Source: Erpobdella octoculata (taxonomy: Eukaryota; Annelida; Clitellata; Hirudinida; Erpobdellidae). From it: a stretch of DNA of 64,000 nt. Both the position numbers and the translations under genes were made by a program. The stretch is from assembly GCA_963978895.1 (NCBI GenBank), contig OZ022242.1, positions 5,341,359 through 5,405,358 of the forward strand, in the 5' to 3' direction. Below are positions 11,803-23,139 of the stretch, in pieces (positions within the stretch are counted from its first letter, which is position 1; each line of letters starts with the position of its first letter). Below the pieces are notes generated by a model. The model did no database searches and was not told the DNA's origin. It worked only from the letters and a program-made list of their open reading frames with translations.

Positions 11803-12396
11803 CTAGCGGGGTTACCCGGCGTTGCTCGGGGGTTTCAGAAGTTTTGTTATCGATTTTCTCTCTTGCTCGCGTTTCCTTCCCTGCTTGCTCTCCCGTTTCC
11901 AGTCGCTTTCCGCGTTCCCGGTCGGTTTCCCGTTCCCGTTCCCGCTACGCTTTCTCTCCCGTTCCCGGTCGCTTTCCCGTTCCCGCTACGCTTTCTCTCC
12001 CGTTCCCGGTCACGCTTGCTCTTCCGTTCCCGGTCACGGCTGCTCTCCCGTCCCCGTTCACGCTCATTTTCTCTTTTCCATTCTTTCATAACTTCTTTTA
12101 GCCCATAAAACGTAAAATAGATTTGCTAAAACTGGCTAAAAGTTGCTTGAAGCCTTCAAACGTTGTTACTTAAACTAAATTTGAATTTTATTACGTAATT
12201 ATTTCTGATGGTCGTACATAGGCACTTTTGGACTAGAAAGGTTTTTTGCCCCCCTGAGCCGGGGGATCGGAGTAGGGAGTCCAAGCCTTCTTAGGTTTCT
12301 TTCCTTGTATGCCAAATTTCATCAGAATCGCTCCATCGGTTTAGATTTCTATAAGAGTCAGATCCACAAACTCACAGACATTCATTTTAATATATA
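11803..12396 (-). mobile_element. Non-autonomous Helitron shared by all three units
   Basis: On the minus strand it ends GGGTAACCCCGCTAG at 11803 behind a CCGG-type hairpin. Its 5' part reads AAAATGAATGTCTGTGAG, a common invertebrate Helitron start. The interior has GGGAACGGGAAAGC-type minisatellite and no coding capacity. It is about 240 bp past the LRR-like gene in every unit (also 30077-30648 and 45984-46555), so it predates the triplication. The 5' TC is not preserved. Confidence 0.75.
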
Positions 12397-14513
12397 CTAG
12401 CTGGGTTACCCGGCGTTGCCCGGGGATTTTAAAGGCTTTTTATCGTTTTCTCTCTGGCTCCCGTTTCCTTAACCGCTTGCTTTCCCGTTCCATGTCGCTT
12501 TCTCACTCCTGGTCGCATTTCTGCTCACGGTCGCTTTTCCGGCCCCGGTCTCTTTTACTTTTCCCGATCCCGGTTGCTTTTACGCTTTACCGCTCCAGCT
12601 TGCTCTTCTTTTCGCTCTTCTGTTCCTCCATTAAATTTTAGAGCCTTCCCAATGTGGCTTAGATGGGCTGTAGCGGAATGCTGTGCACAGTCATCAAAAT
12701 TGATCTGTTCTCTCGTTAACACTTTGTTGTTTGGTTTGCTCGTTTAGTTACGTCTGAACTTCCTCAATTTTAATTAGTGTTCTTTAATGTATTGGTTCCA
12801 CTCTGCAAGTGTGATCTTCTGCAAAGGCTTATTATGATTGACTGAAGCTGAAAAAAAAAAGAATTTATTAGTTAACGGCTACAATAATGTTAAAATCCGC
12901 TCATATATCTCAACAGGTTATATTTATTTTAAATACTTGTAAGATTATAAATGCTTACAATAGATTTATCACACACTGTTCAACAGCTGCTTTTCGTAAA
13001 ATCGCTAGTCTTAGTTTTTGAGTTGTTCTTAGTTTTTAAGTGTCATGTCTACAGAAAGCATATAACGCTAGATGTGGCATGTTAATAAATGTTGACCCGT
13101 GGCTTTGAAAAATGTGATATAAAACACAGATTGAAATAAAACATGAAGTAATAATAATATTAAAAACCTTCAAAGCATTAACTTAATGAATTTTCCGAGA
13201 GTTTTCTGAGATCATCAATTTGGAACAATCGAAGAGTACCACTTTTATTTAGCAAATGATGCAATTATAAATTGAACAAAACAGCAGCAGATTGATAGGC
13301 TGGCTTGAGAACTTTGTTCATGATTTTGTTGAAACACAAAAATACTGCACTTGCTTTCATTTCTTTCAAATTTCATGCACCTCATATATCAGTGAAACTT
13401 TTACAATAAATTGGTGTTGCATGTAAGATTTTCTTTAAAATGTAATTTTCTAATTTCCTCTGAAAAGAAAAAAATAAAATAAGACCGATAAATTAATTCA
13501 TAATCTTATAGTCATAACTACTCGTGAATAATAATGGTTGTAATGCCATCACATAAAAAAAAACTTACCTGCCCAAAAAAAATTCTCATTTACCGATAGG
13601 CTGATAGCAAGCTCGTCGCTCAACAATATTAGATAAGGAACAATTGAAGTCAGAAGCCTTGAACGATAAATATGAACAATGAATTTAAATTTATTTTGCC
13701 AATCTGCAACTCCTTTTTGTAAAACACAAAATGTTAGAGCATAATGATAATCTTATAATAATAATATAACATAATTAAACACGTGCAATGCAACCAACGA
13801 AACAAATTGAAAGATACACAGTAAATCATGATTTTAAAAACTAAAAACAAATTACCAAAGCTTTGCCACTTACTTTTGAATGGGAGATATGAACAATGAA
13901 TTTCTAATTTGGTTTAATTTTAATTTGTTAAGTCTGGAACTCTTTTTGTGAAGCACAAAATATCTCTAAATAGAAGAAATTCCACCTGCAATTTATTGAT
14001 TAGTCCTGAAATCCAAAGTTGTCTAGATTTAAAAAATAAGTTGCTTAAATCAAATATAAAGTTTACCGATAGCAGAGCTGTCGTATCGGAGGTTCGAAAG
14101 AGAATGAGCCTCAATGAGCTCTATGAAATCAAAACAAAGGTATCCGGCGGCACCATAGATATCTATGGGCGGCACTAAACAACACACATATTTATTTAAT
14201 TTAATATTTATATTTAAAACCTTTAAAACTTAAGAAAAAAAATTAAAAATATTTTGTATAATTTAACTATAAATTAATTTATTTTTATTTTGTAGAAAAA
14301 AAATTTACTCCAACTTACTACCGCTGACCAAAACGTTTTTTGTCCATAAAACATCAACGGAGGAACCAATTTATTTAAAATTTTACAGGAACCACCGCTT
14401 GAATAAGATACATAAGTGTGCCAAATTTCAATTAAATCTGTTCGGCCGTTTACATTTTATGTCCGAACAAACAAACAAACAAACAAACAAACATTTCATT
14501 TTTATATATAAGA
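12397..14513 (-). mobile_element. Unit-1-specific Helitron, 2,117 bp, with clean empty sites
   Basis: On the minus strand it runs from TCTTATATATAAAAATG (ending 14513) to CTAG (12397-12400). Units 2 and 3 have uninterrupted TTTTAATATATATAAAAAAA at this place; removing 12397-14513 restores exactly that, with insertion between A and T. The 3' hairpin is GGGCAACGCCGGGTAACC. No RepHel coding region is present. The interior is mostly AT-rich unknown sequence and may include captured DNA. Confidence 0.92.
13948..14178 (+). CDS. Short hypothetical frame inside the unit-1 Helitron
   Basis: 76 codons antisense to the Helitron, mixed composition (LDLKNKLLKSNIKF, VSEVRKRMSLNELYEIK) unlike the surrounding simple repeats. 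It may be a captured exon or chance. No family recognised; no matching copy elsewhere in the window. Confidence 0.2.
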   Translation: MKHKISLNRRNSTCNLLISPEIQSCLDLKNKLLKSNIKFTDSRAVVSEVRKRMSLNELYEIKTKVSGGTIDIYGRH

Positions 14514-15668
14514 TAAAAAAATCTCAGTCATTGTCATCGAAATCTTCTTCGTCGTCGTCATCTTCTAATTCTTCAGTTTCGTTGTCTCAACAACTGGAAG
14601 TTCTCGAGATCAACAACGACGTCATTGACGTCAACAACAACAACAACGTCACGACAGACGTAAAAATATCTTCCGCGGCAACAATAATTTTTTTAATAGT
14701 TTTAAAAATATTAAATATGATTGCACTGTTAGTTTTACTGATATTTACATTGAAAATAGTCCGATTGAGGTACGATTGCGCAATATGCAATGTAAGTCTG
14801 ATGCTGAAAAGCGCAAACGGTGGGAACAGATAGAAATGAAAACATTTGATAATCGTGCTTTTAACTATTTATAAAAATCAAACAATGTTTAAATTATAAA
14901 TTAATTTCATTATTTTTGTTGTAATGTAAACCATAGAGCATAGATTTATACTATATATCTATAGTCGCCATTCAGTACGGTTCTCCCACCTTTTGTTTTT
15001 TGCGCATAAATTTGGCATGCTACCACGTACAATCTATTACCAAGCATCAAAATGTTGCTTTTATATAACACAAACAGCTTGTGAAAGAAGAAAACAAATG
15101 AAACACTGAGCGTGTTTTTTTTCTGTACTCGGCAAATAGACTACTAGACATGCAATGCATGCAAATTGCGCGATGCAAGTTAAGATGGCCTTTTGACTAG
15201 GGCCAAGGCTGGGTATAAAAGACTATATCCTGATTCACTTGATCAATCCATTTTTTTTATTAAAATATTTCAAACAAATTTTTTGAGTAATTTTAAAGTA
15301 AAAAAATTCTAAAGATTGCTGTGCTTGTGGTATAAACCTAAAACGCTGTTGATCACGTGGTACAAGGACCGTAAAATTTCGCTTTAATTTGTCCTCGCTG
15401 TTTAATATAGGCACATACGGCCTACGGGGCATTGTGTGTCTAGGTATATATGGTAGTATAAGTATATGCCATAGAGTACTATAGCATATGGAGCATGTAA
15501 ACAATACTATGATCCCCCCATAGGGCACATTGATCCTAGGTATAATTCAATACGATCCCACGTCCAGTTCTTTCAAAAAACACATGAAAACAGGTGTAAT
15601 AGCTTTTATTAATACTAATAATCATTTAAGTTATATAAATTCAACGCAGGTTAGGAAAATGGATAAAT
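14514..15668. other. Unit segment with low-complexity frames and a TATA box
   Basis: Contains TCGTCGTCGTCATC and AACAACAACAACG stretches that create Ser- and Asn-rich frames. The frame is broken in units 2 and 3 by TCTAGA where unit 1 has TCGAGA, so it is probably non-coding. At 15214-15220 a strong TATAAAA lies in GGCTGGGTATAAAAGAC, kept at 31349 and 47255. A 97-codon minus frame at 15235-15528 is shortened in unit 2 by an inserted A. No gene is assigned. Confidence 0.4.
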
Positions 15669-15960
15669 CTACTGCAAAGACCAAGTGACGACTGGCTCGA
15701 GCAGTCCCACCATGCTGAATTGGATCTGGAAGTCTACAAACAATGCCATCTCTTTCAAATTGGAATAGTTCATCATTTGCACAAATAAAATTAAATGATG
15801 ACGTCCTGCTTTCAGGAACTTTATGAATAACTCACCATCTTCTGACATTATTTGTCCAATATTGTGAATAACTTTCTTTTTTGTTTTAAATCTAACCACA
15901 ACATATTCATTAATTTTCAACACAGAACAGTCATAGTCCAGAACAGGGCTTTCCTTTGCT
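15669..15960 (-). pseudogene. Frameshifted remnant of an unidentified protein
   Basis: The first part reads VLKINEYVVVRFKTKKKV, then IGQIMSEDGELFIKFLK, which has the look of a short beta-rich domain (a V-x-V-x(3)-K-K pattern followed by a G-Q-I strand). After a one-base shift the adjacent frame gives RLPDPIQHGGTARASRHL and VDLS, better organised than the continuing frame (15669). I take this as one old coding region with a frameshift near 15800. It is likely the tail of a transposon-associated protein. Copies with the same shift lie at 31811-32100 and 47710-48000. Confidence 0.4.
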
Positions 15961-16764
15961 GTTAACTGAGGTTTGACATTGCTATTCCCATTACTTTAAC
16001 AGGTGTTGTACCTCGCTCTGTCTTTCGCTGACAATGTCTAACCATGATGTTAGTAATTATTGCTTATTTTGGCTTATTTTAGGGCTGCTTTTTAGAAATT
16101 TTCAGGGTCGTCAAGAGGGAGTTGGCGGGGCTGTAGCCCTGGGCCCCAAGTTCGTAAAACAGAGCAGCTAACGCTGAAGAAAGCCCACGCGATTACCTGG
16201 CATGGAGCGAATCAAAGCAAGTTCTGTTTTGTTTTCCTGGTCGTTTATTTGGACAACGACATCAAGTACCAAAATCAGATCTGTCTTCTAGTGCTTGGTT
16301 GTCAGCGGCAAATGACCAAGTTGGAAAAAATTGCTTGACCGGCTTTTAGAACATATAATAATAATAATAATAAAATTAAGAGGCTAACGAGAAAAAATTG
16401 ACCCGAGCCCCGTTCATCCTCTCGAAGGGGGTGCTCTTATGTGTACAAACATTCTGGACAAATTTAAAAAAATATTATAAATCATCATTTACAACGAATT
16501 TGAACGATAAAAATAAAGCAAAAAAAAATAAACACTAAAAATTACAATTAAAAAATTACAACAATAATAATTTTGAAGATGACTAGACTACATCAGCTTC
16601 CAGAAGAGCTTCGATCCATCTGGTGAATAAAAAGAAACAATTTTTAATAGTTCCAGAAACTGCACAAATACAGTCTAACCTAGCTAGACAAGACTATTAA
16701 AAATACAATGAAATCTAACTTTTCCTTAATGGCAAGTTTCTCCTCTCATAACGTTGGCTGGAAA
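15961..16764. other. Unit segment without recognisable gene
   Basis: Mixed unique sequence and an (ATA)n run at about 16350-16375 that is the empty site of the unit-3 Helitron. The counterpart in unit 2 is 32101-32891; in unit 3, 48001-50494 including that Helitron. Confidence 0.6.
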
Positions 16765-18576
16765 CAGGCCCGTAGGCAGGATTTAGTGAGTGGGGGGGCT
16801 ATGAAAATTAGTAGGGGGACTACTGACGAACGAAGGCACCGAAGAAGCCTGCGCGCGAGCGCCGCAGGTGCTGCAAAGCCTTTCGCGATAAGGAGATTCG
16901 CTAAAGCATTTTGTAGCATTTGACAAAAAATGGCATCCAATTTTTGATATCCTATTATTTAATTTTAGATTTTCTAAGAGTTGTAATATGTTGCTCGTTA
17001 TAACAAAAATTTACAATTTCCACAGGCAATTTTGTCAAATAACAGTATGCTTGTTGTTATCCACAATCTTGATTTTTGATGCGTCCATGGCACACCACTG
17101 GGATGACAGCACTGAATCAAATTGTCCAAATTTAATTTCTGATTAAGACAACCGTTATAGTCCACAATACAATAACTTGCTTATTTTATTTTTGAAAAAA
17201 ACTTGTACATCTGTATCAAATGCCAAGAAATCAATAAAGTAAAATCGGATTTAAATATTTGTTTTGACAAAGATCAAACCACATTATAATAAAATGTACT
17301 ATTTAGTTTACTTTCTCATTTTAAGTTACTAAACATCCATTCATGTGTTACACATGCAACTTGTCATCAGTTTCTAAACAATCTAAATAGAAGATTAGAT
17401 TATATATCAAGTCTATCATTAAACTTATATTGTTGAAAAAATTGTGTGGTTTGACAGTAAGCTTTAAATTGTTTCTTTGAATTAATCAGTTCAGAATATT
17501 GGGGTTAATAGTATTGCAGTGTCAGACTAGCACTAAAAAATACTAAATTATGAAAATAGTTTGAATTATTGAGAGTCATTCAAAAATCAAAAGCCAAAGT
17601 TTGTCAGCTAAGCTGAATTAGCTTCTTTCTCTGTTCTAAAACTGTAAAATTAAAGTTTTTATAATATTTAAGACTACGTCCATGCACTGATTATGAAACT
17701 CATGACAATTTTCATGTATAAAACATGAATGGATGTGTAGTAGCTTGAAATGAGAAACTAAACTAAAAAGTCCATTTCATTATAATATGGTTTGATCATT
17801 GTCAAGACAATTATTTGAATCCGATTTTATTTTATTCCATTCTTGGTATTTGATAGGTATCCATATCAATTGCTTTACAGAGCGATTTTTCAAATGCCAG
17901 AAGCACAAGTTTGCTTTTTTTCTCAAGGGACATTGATCTTCTCTGTGGTTGTAATACTCGTAGACAAAAATGAATTTTCACAAGTGGCAATCGAGATGCC
18001 GAGAGTCATTGCAGCTGAATAGTGCCAATTTAGAGTAGGAAATGCATCTTTAGAGTCCAGCATAAAATCCATTATTTTCTGGAGACTGCAGCCTGGTTGA
18101 AATTTGTTTTTTAGAAACCTACTTGTAATGAGAGCCTCGTCTGCAATATATTTTCAACATCGTCATGCCTGTCTTGTTTTAGCAGTTGCGTCAACGGTTT
18201 AAGGTCGTTGACATCTAAAAACTTGTCTGATGTTGGTAAAAGGGCAGACACTGCACAAGTTAAACCTTTAGAATAACTTAAATAACTATCAACAAAGCTC
18301 TCCATCAACTCTCCTAATATACCATCCAACATGCTAAAATAAACAGCACAAAGCTGATTCCACTCTGGTGAACACTATATTGCCCATTACAGAATCACAT
18401 AGCGCGCTAATCCGTACTTTTGCTCTTTTTTGGTATGGGTTTTACCAATTATTCATTCTACAGGCATTCAAATTATTATTATTAATTTTATATTTAAATT
18501 TAACTGTATTATTTATTTTTATTTAAAATTTTAGTGGGGGGGCTGCCCCCCAGCCCCCCCGCTAGCTACGGGCCTG
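16765..18576 (-). mobile_element. Decayed hAT element in unit 1 (1,812 bp)
   Basis: Ends are CAGGCCCGTAG and CTACGGGCCTG. The target is GCTGGAAA (16757-16764) and GCTGGAAG (18577-18584), an 8-bp duplication with one later change; unit 3 keeps both as GCTGGAAG and unit 2 has a single uninterrupted GCTGGAAG. On the minus strand a broken frame at about 17880-18332 shows ENILQTRLSLQVGF, then MTLGISIATCENSF and LLAFEKS, the C-terminal dimerisation region of hAT transposases. Stops and shifts make it inactive. Confidence 0.88.
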
Positions 18577-18784
18577 GCTGGAAGTCCTTCGTGTTCAAGT
18601 TTAAACGTTCTGTCATCATTGCCATCATTCTGTAATTAAAACAGAAACATAACTGAATCAACTGTATGAGATAATCTACCTTGACCACTGTCACCATTAT
18701 CATTATCATCACCAAAAACTCAAAATATTAGCAATAAACCACCGGTCTGCTTGGGCGTTGACTGGATCTCGCCGTAAGATACGG

Positions 18785-19000
18785 TTTGCAATCTTGGAAC
18801 TTTTTCGACTCTGACATGTCGACGTTGAGACAAATTAAGACTGTCTCAACATATCTCCCCATGACGTGTCTCAACACACTCGTCTCATCCCTAGTTTTGT
18901 CAAAGCTTGACTACTGTAACTCTGTTCTTGTGGGGCTTAGAAGTCATCTGACTACCGCCAAGTTAAAGCAACGCCTCTTAAAGATCGTCAACAAGTGAAT
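18785..19000 (+). pseudogene. CR1/L2-type non-LTR C-terminal remnant, deleted in unit 1
   Basis: Frame with LRQIKTVSTYLP and LVLSKLDYCNSVLVGL, the conserved region after the RT core. Unit 1 lost 568 bp at about 18937 relative to units 2 and 3, between GCTT direct repeats, so the remaining codons are out of context. Confidence 0.75.
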
Positions 19001-20118
<1,118 letters not shown>

Positions 20119-20408
20119 TCTATATATATAAAAATGAATGTTTGTATATATGTATATATGTATATATGTATATATGTATATATGTTAATGTCCTTTATGC
20201 ATTGCTACACCATTCATCCGATCGTAATGAAATTTTCACACAACCTTGAGAGTCAATGGGAATCAAAAATAAAAAAAATTTTTGAAATCCGTCACAAAAT
20301 GAGCGGAGCGGAGCGGGTGAGCGAGCGGGAACTATATATATATGTATGTGTGTATGTATGTATGTGTATGTGCATGTATGTGTGTCTGTGTGTGTGTTTA
20401 TGTATGTA

Positions 20409-20742
20409 CTAGCGAAGATACCCGGCGTTGCCCAGGTTTTTTAGAGGTTTTTCTAATGTTTGTCTCTTTCTCTCCCATTTCCTTTCCCACCTGCTTTCCC
20501 ACTCCTGTTCGCTTTCCCGTTTTCGGTCGTTTTCCCGCTGCCGGTCGCTTTCCCGCTCCCGGTCGCTTTCCCGCTCCCGGTCGCTTTCCCGGTCGCTGTC
20601 CCGTTCCCGCTCACGTTTGCTCTCCCATTCCCGCTCACGCTTGCTTTTCCGTTCCCGCTCGCTGTCCGTTCCGGGTCGCTTTCCCGTTTCTATAATAGAC
20701 AAACTAACCCACAAACATTCATATATATATATATATATAGTC
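20409..20742 (-). mobile_element. Small nested Helitron
   Basis: On the minus strand it runs from about 20742 (TATATATGAATGTTTGTGG) to GGGTATCTTCGCTAG at 20409-20412, with the hairpin GGGCAACGCCGGG. It has its own variant array of CGGAACGGACAGCGAGC type. Counterparts at 35328-35635 and 57172-57436 show it was nested before the triplication. Confidence 0.7.
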
Positions 20743-20880
20743 TTAGCAAATCTATTTTACGTTTTATAGGCTAACAGAAGTTATGAAAGAATGGAAAAGA
20801 AAAAATGAGCGTGAACGGGAGAGCAACCGTGACCGGGAATGGGAGAGCAAGCATGACCGGAAACGGGAGAGCAAGCGTGA

Positions 20881-21010
20881 GCGGGAACGGGAAAGCGACC
20901 GGGAACGGGAAAGCGACCGGGAACGGGAAAGCGACCGGGAACGGGAAAGCGACCGGGAACGGGAAAGCGACCGGGTACGGGAAAGCGACCGGGAACGGGA
21001 AAGCTACCGG
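20881..21010 (+). repeat. 18-bp minisatellite, about 7 units
   Basis: The unit is GGGAACGGGAAAGCGACC. None of its six frames has a stop, so long spurious frames appear on both strands (RERESD, GNGKAT, FPVAFP, SRSRSL types). Unit 2 has about 11 units at 35776-35995. Confidence 0.92.
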
Positions 21011-21237
21011 GAACGCGGAAAGCGACTGGAATCGGGAGAGCAAGCTTGGAAGACAACGCGAGCAAGAGAGAAAATCGATAACAAAACTTCTGAGCGGGAA
21101 AGCGAACGGGAGCTGGAAAACGACCGAGAGCGGAAAAGCGACCGGGAACGCGACGAAAACGGGAAAGTGGAGAAGGAATCATCATTTTGTGACGGATATC
21201 AATTTTTTTTTCTATATATACATACATATACATACAT

Positions 21238-21645
21238 AAATGAGCGGGAACGGGAACGGAAAGCCAACTGAGAGCGAAAGATCGAGCGGGAAAGGGAAAG
21301 CGACCGAGAACGGGAAAGCGACCGGGAACGGGAAAACTACCGGGAGCGGAAAAGCGACCGAGTGAGGGAAAGTGATCGGGAGCAGGAAAGCGACTTGGAA
21401 CGGAAAATTGACCGGGAGCGGGAAAAACCGGAAACGGGAATGCGTCTGGGAGCGGGAAAACGGCCTGGAGCGAAAAACCAACCGGGAAAGGGAAAGCGAC
21501 CGGAAGCGAGAAACCGACCGTGAACAGGAGAGCAAGTAGGAATGGGAAAGCGACCGGGAGCGGGAAAACAAGCGGGGAAGGAAACGGGATCGAAAGAGAC
21601 AAGCATTAGAAAAACCTTTAAAAACACCGGGCAACGCGGGTACAT
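21238..21645 (+). mobile_element. Helitron fragment with degenerate array, terminal CTAG lost
   Basis: A degenerate GCGGGAACGGGAAAGCGACC array leads to CACCGGGCAACGCGGGTAC, then directly into (TA)n. Unit 3 retains the full end CTCCGCTAG at 54842-54850. Counterpart in unit 2 is about 36211-36632. Confidence 0.65.
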
Positions 21646-21893
<248 letters not shown>

Positions 21894-21897
<4 letters not shown>

Positions 21898-22292
21898 CCG
21901 CTCGCTCACCCACTCCGCTCTGCTCATTTTGTAACGGATTTCAAATTTTTCTTTCTATATTTGATTCCCCTTGACCCTCAAGGTTGTGTGTAAGTATTTA
22001 TGTTTGTAAATATGTAAGTCCTTTATGCATTGCTTCACTATTCTTCTGATCGTAATGTAATTTTCACACAAGCTTGCGAGGCAATCGGAGGTTTTTGTAA
22101 AAATTTCTAAATCCGTCACAAAATGAGCGGAGCGAGAGAGCAAACGGAAACGGTAACTGCAGAATGAGCGGGAACGGAAAAACAAACGAAAGCGAAAGAA
22201 CAACTAGGAAAGGAAAAGCGACCGGGAACGGGAGGGCAAGCGGGAGTGGGAAGGTGACCGGGAACGGGGAAACGACCGAGAGCGGCAAAGCG
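21894..22292 (-). mobile_element. Helitron 5'-region fragment and degenerate array
   Basis: On the minus strand the sequence resembles the 5' internal part of the 56634-57708 family (GATCGTAATG, TCACAAAATGAGC). It is followed by a scrambled GGGAACGGGAGGGCAAGCGG array. No intact ends. Counterparts are 36957-37358 and 55047-55640. Confidence 0.55.
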
Positions 22293-22450
22293 ACATTAAA
22301 CTTTTGATATAAAAACCAAAATAATTTATAAGGCAAAACAAAATTTGTGTAAGATGAAGATGGCTCATATTAGTTATTTTTGTGATATTTGTTTATTTTA
22401 TTTTATTATTTGTGCATTTTATAGTGATAGGTTATGTTTAAACAATAGTC

Positions 22451-22505
<55 letters not shown>

Positions 22506-23139
22506 GAAGTCGGGTTTGTGTTACGACACTTGTAACTCAAGAACGGCTGAACCGATTTTAGAGATTTTTAATTTATTGGATTTCTCTCAGCTCCTATTAA
22601 CAGAATAACTCAAAAAAATTTGACATTGAATCATGGATTGGCCCATGGGGATCGCAGTATGTACCCCGGTAGCTATACAGCCTTAACAGTGCGTCCTAGA
22701 AAAAAACTTCAAATGGCAAAGTTGTAAAGCACCCTCTATTTGGTCTTACGGACAAAATAAATTTTCAATTTGAGTTTGAGTTATCGAGATATACAGATGT
22801 TTAATTTTCCGCGACATGACATTTATGCGCAAATGGAGTAGAGCGCATGTTATTAAATTTTCTGACTATTTCATTGTTTACAATTGAAAATCTCACAGAA
22901 AAAATTAAGTAAATATCTTTTTCAATTAAAATATAAAATAAAATAATTGTTTATGGGCCATAAAAATATTAAAGATATTTTTAGCATAGATATATGATTT
23001 TTAGTTTCACATTTTCCGTTTTCCATTTGGCATTAACAAAGTGTCAATGCTGTTCTGTCAATATTATATTTTCGTTCGTTGGAATTAATTTGCGAGTTTT
23101 AAAATTGTATTACTTTTAACAAAAACATTATTAATAACA

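Larger units (their letters stand above)
20119..21197 (+). mobile_element. Minisatellite-bearing Helitron, 5' complete, 3' end replaced
   Basis: Starts TCTATATATATAAAAATG at 20119. The interior ATTCATCCGATCGTAATGAAA and TCCGTCACAAAATGAGCGG stretches match the complete family member at 56634-57708. A smaller Helitron in the opposite direction sits at 20409-20742. The right side ends within the GAACGGGAAAGC array and joins another family fragment at about 21200 without its own CTAG. The unit 2 counterpart starts at 34960. Unit 3 lacks this part. Confidence 0.75.

Noticed and set aside
14399..14833. 144-codon Ser- and Asn-rich frame ending in a hydrophobic segment
   Set aside because: It starts inside the unit-1 Helitron, and units 2 and 3 have an in-frame stop (TCTAGA) in the shared part; low-complexity DNA explains it.
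16708..16940. Frames on both strands across the left end of the hAT (also 50438-50667)
   Set aside because: They cross the insertion boundary and change length between units by a 3-bp indel and substitutions; they are chance frames in the GC-rich terminal region.
20409..21602. Long Arg/Glu- or Phe-Pro-Val-rich frames around the 18-bp arrays (also near 35660-36990, 54254-55063, 56629-57148)
   Set aside because: The repeat is open in all six frames and lies within non-autonomous Helitrons, so open length is not evidence of coding.
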